From: Tidjanibacter sp.
GTDB taxonomy: Bacteria; Bacteroidota; Bacteroidia; Bacteroidales; Rikenellaceae
Direction: 5' to 3'
NCBI GenBank assembly: GCA_017628675.1
Contig: JAGBYS010000112.1
Location: forward strand, 1-5,761
Length of the DNA: 5,761 nt
Position numbers and translations under genes: made by a program
Shown: piece by piece, positions 5,748 to 5,761 of the stretch
Layout: the number at the start of each line of letters is the position of its first letter
Position numbering within the stretch: the first letter of the stretch is position 1
Notes under the pieces: generated by a model
What the model was told of the DNA's origin: nothing
Databases searched by the model: none
What the model saw: the letters and a program-made list of their open reading frames with translations, nothing else

Positions 5748-5761
5748 AGCCTTTATCCCCC

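Larger units (their letters stand above)
5648..5761. other. Noncoding leader upstream of the small ORF, to window edge
   Basis: These 114 nt contain no gene. On the minus strand they run from a G/C-rich palindromic block at the edge, through a 7-nt tandem repeat, to an AT-rich leader (CCTAATTATAG about 20 nt before the ATG) that could hold the promoter of the lipoprotein unit. A match to the Bacteroides -7 TAnnTTTG element is not convincing. The gene to the right is outside the window, so whether the palindrome ends that gene's transcript cannot be told. Confidence 0.55.

Overview
The window looks like a Bacteroidales chromosome segment. The signs are a row of SPase II lipoproteins, a fimbrillin-like adhesin domain, a DUF4874/DUF4832 protein, A-rich leaders that mostly lack a Shine-Dalgarno sequence, and a small MKK-Y-P peptide of a type I associate with this order. 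Codon third positions are rich in G and C, which fits an Alistipes/Rikenellaceae-type genome better than Bacteroides sensu stricto. This taxonomic call is inference.

All six supported genes lie on the minus strand, so the locus reads from right to left. At 5648-5761 there is a noncoding leader with a perfect GC-rich palindrome and a 7-nt tandem repeat. Next come a 43-residue small ORF (5516-5647), a 432-residue lipoprotein with a fimbrillin-like N-terminal half and a CBM9/DOMON-like C-terminal domain (4178-5476), and a 252-residue lipoprotein carrying a paralogous copy of that C-terminal domain (3361-4119). A strong intrinsic terminator (3285-3334) closes this first unit.

The 243-nt intergenic region 3118-3360 also holds two further kinds of 7-nt tandem repeat and an AT-rich leader. 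The second unit follows with gaps of only 31 and 23 nt: a DUF4874/DUF4832 lipoprotein with a likely TIM-barrel fold (1711-3117), a ten-helix EamA/DMT permease (789-1679), and the N-terminal 255 residues of a PhoA-family alkaline phosphatase lipoprotein (1-765, running off the left edge).

Working model (inference): the first unit makes two surface or periplasmic binding lipoproteins. The second makes a putative carbohydrate-active lipoprotein, an inner-membrane permease and a phosphatase, which could together process and import a small organic molecule, perhaps a phosphorylated or glycan-derived one. No SusC/SusD pair, regulator, RNA gene, insertion sequence or CRISPR array is visible. The least described items are the small ORF, the paralogous lipoprotein pair, and the intergenic repeats and hairpins with one arm and two possible partners.
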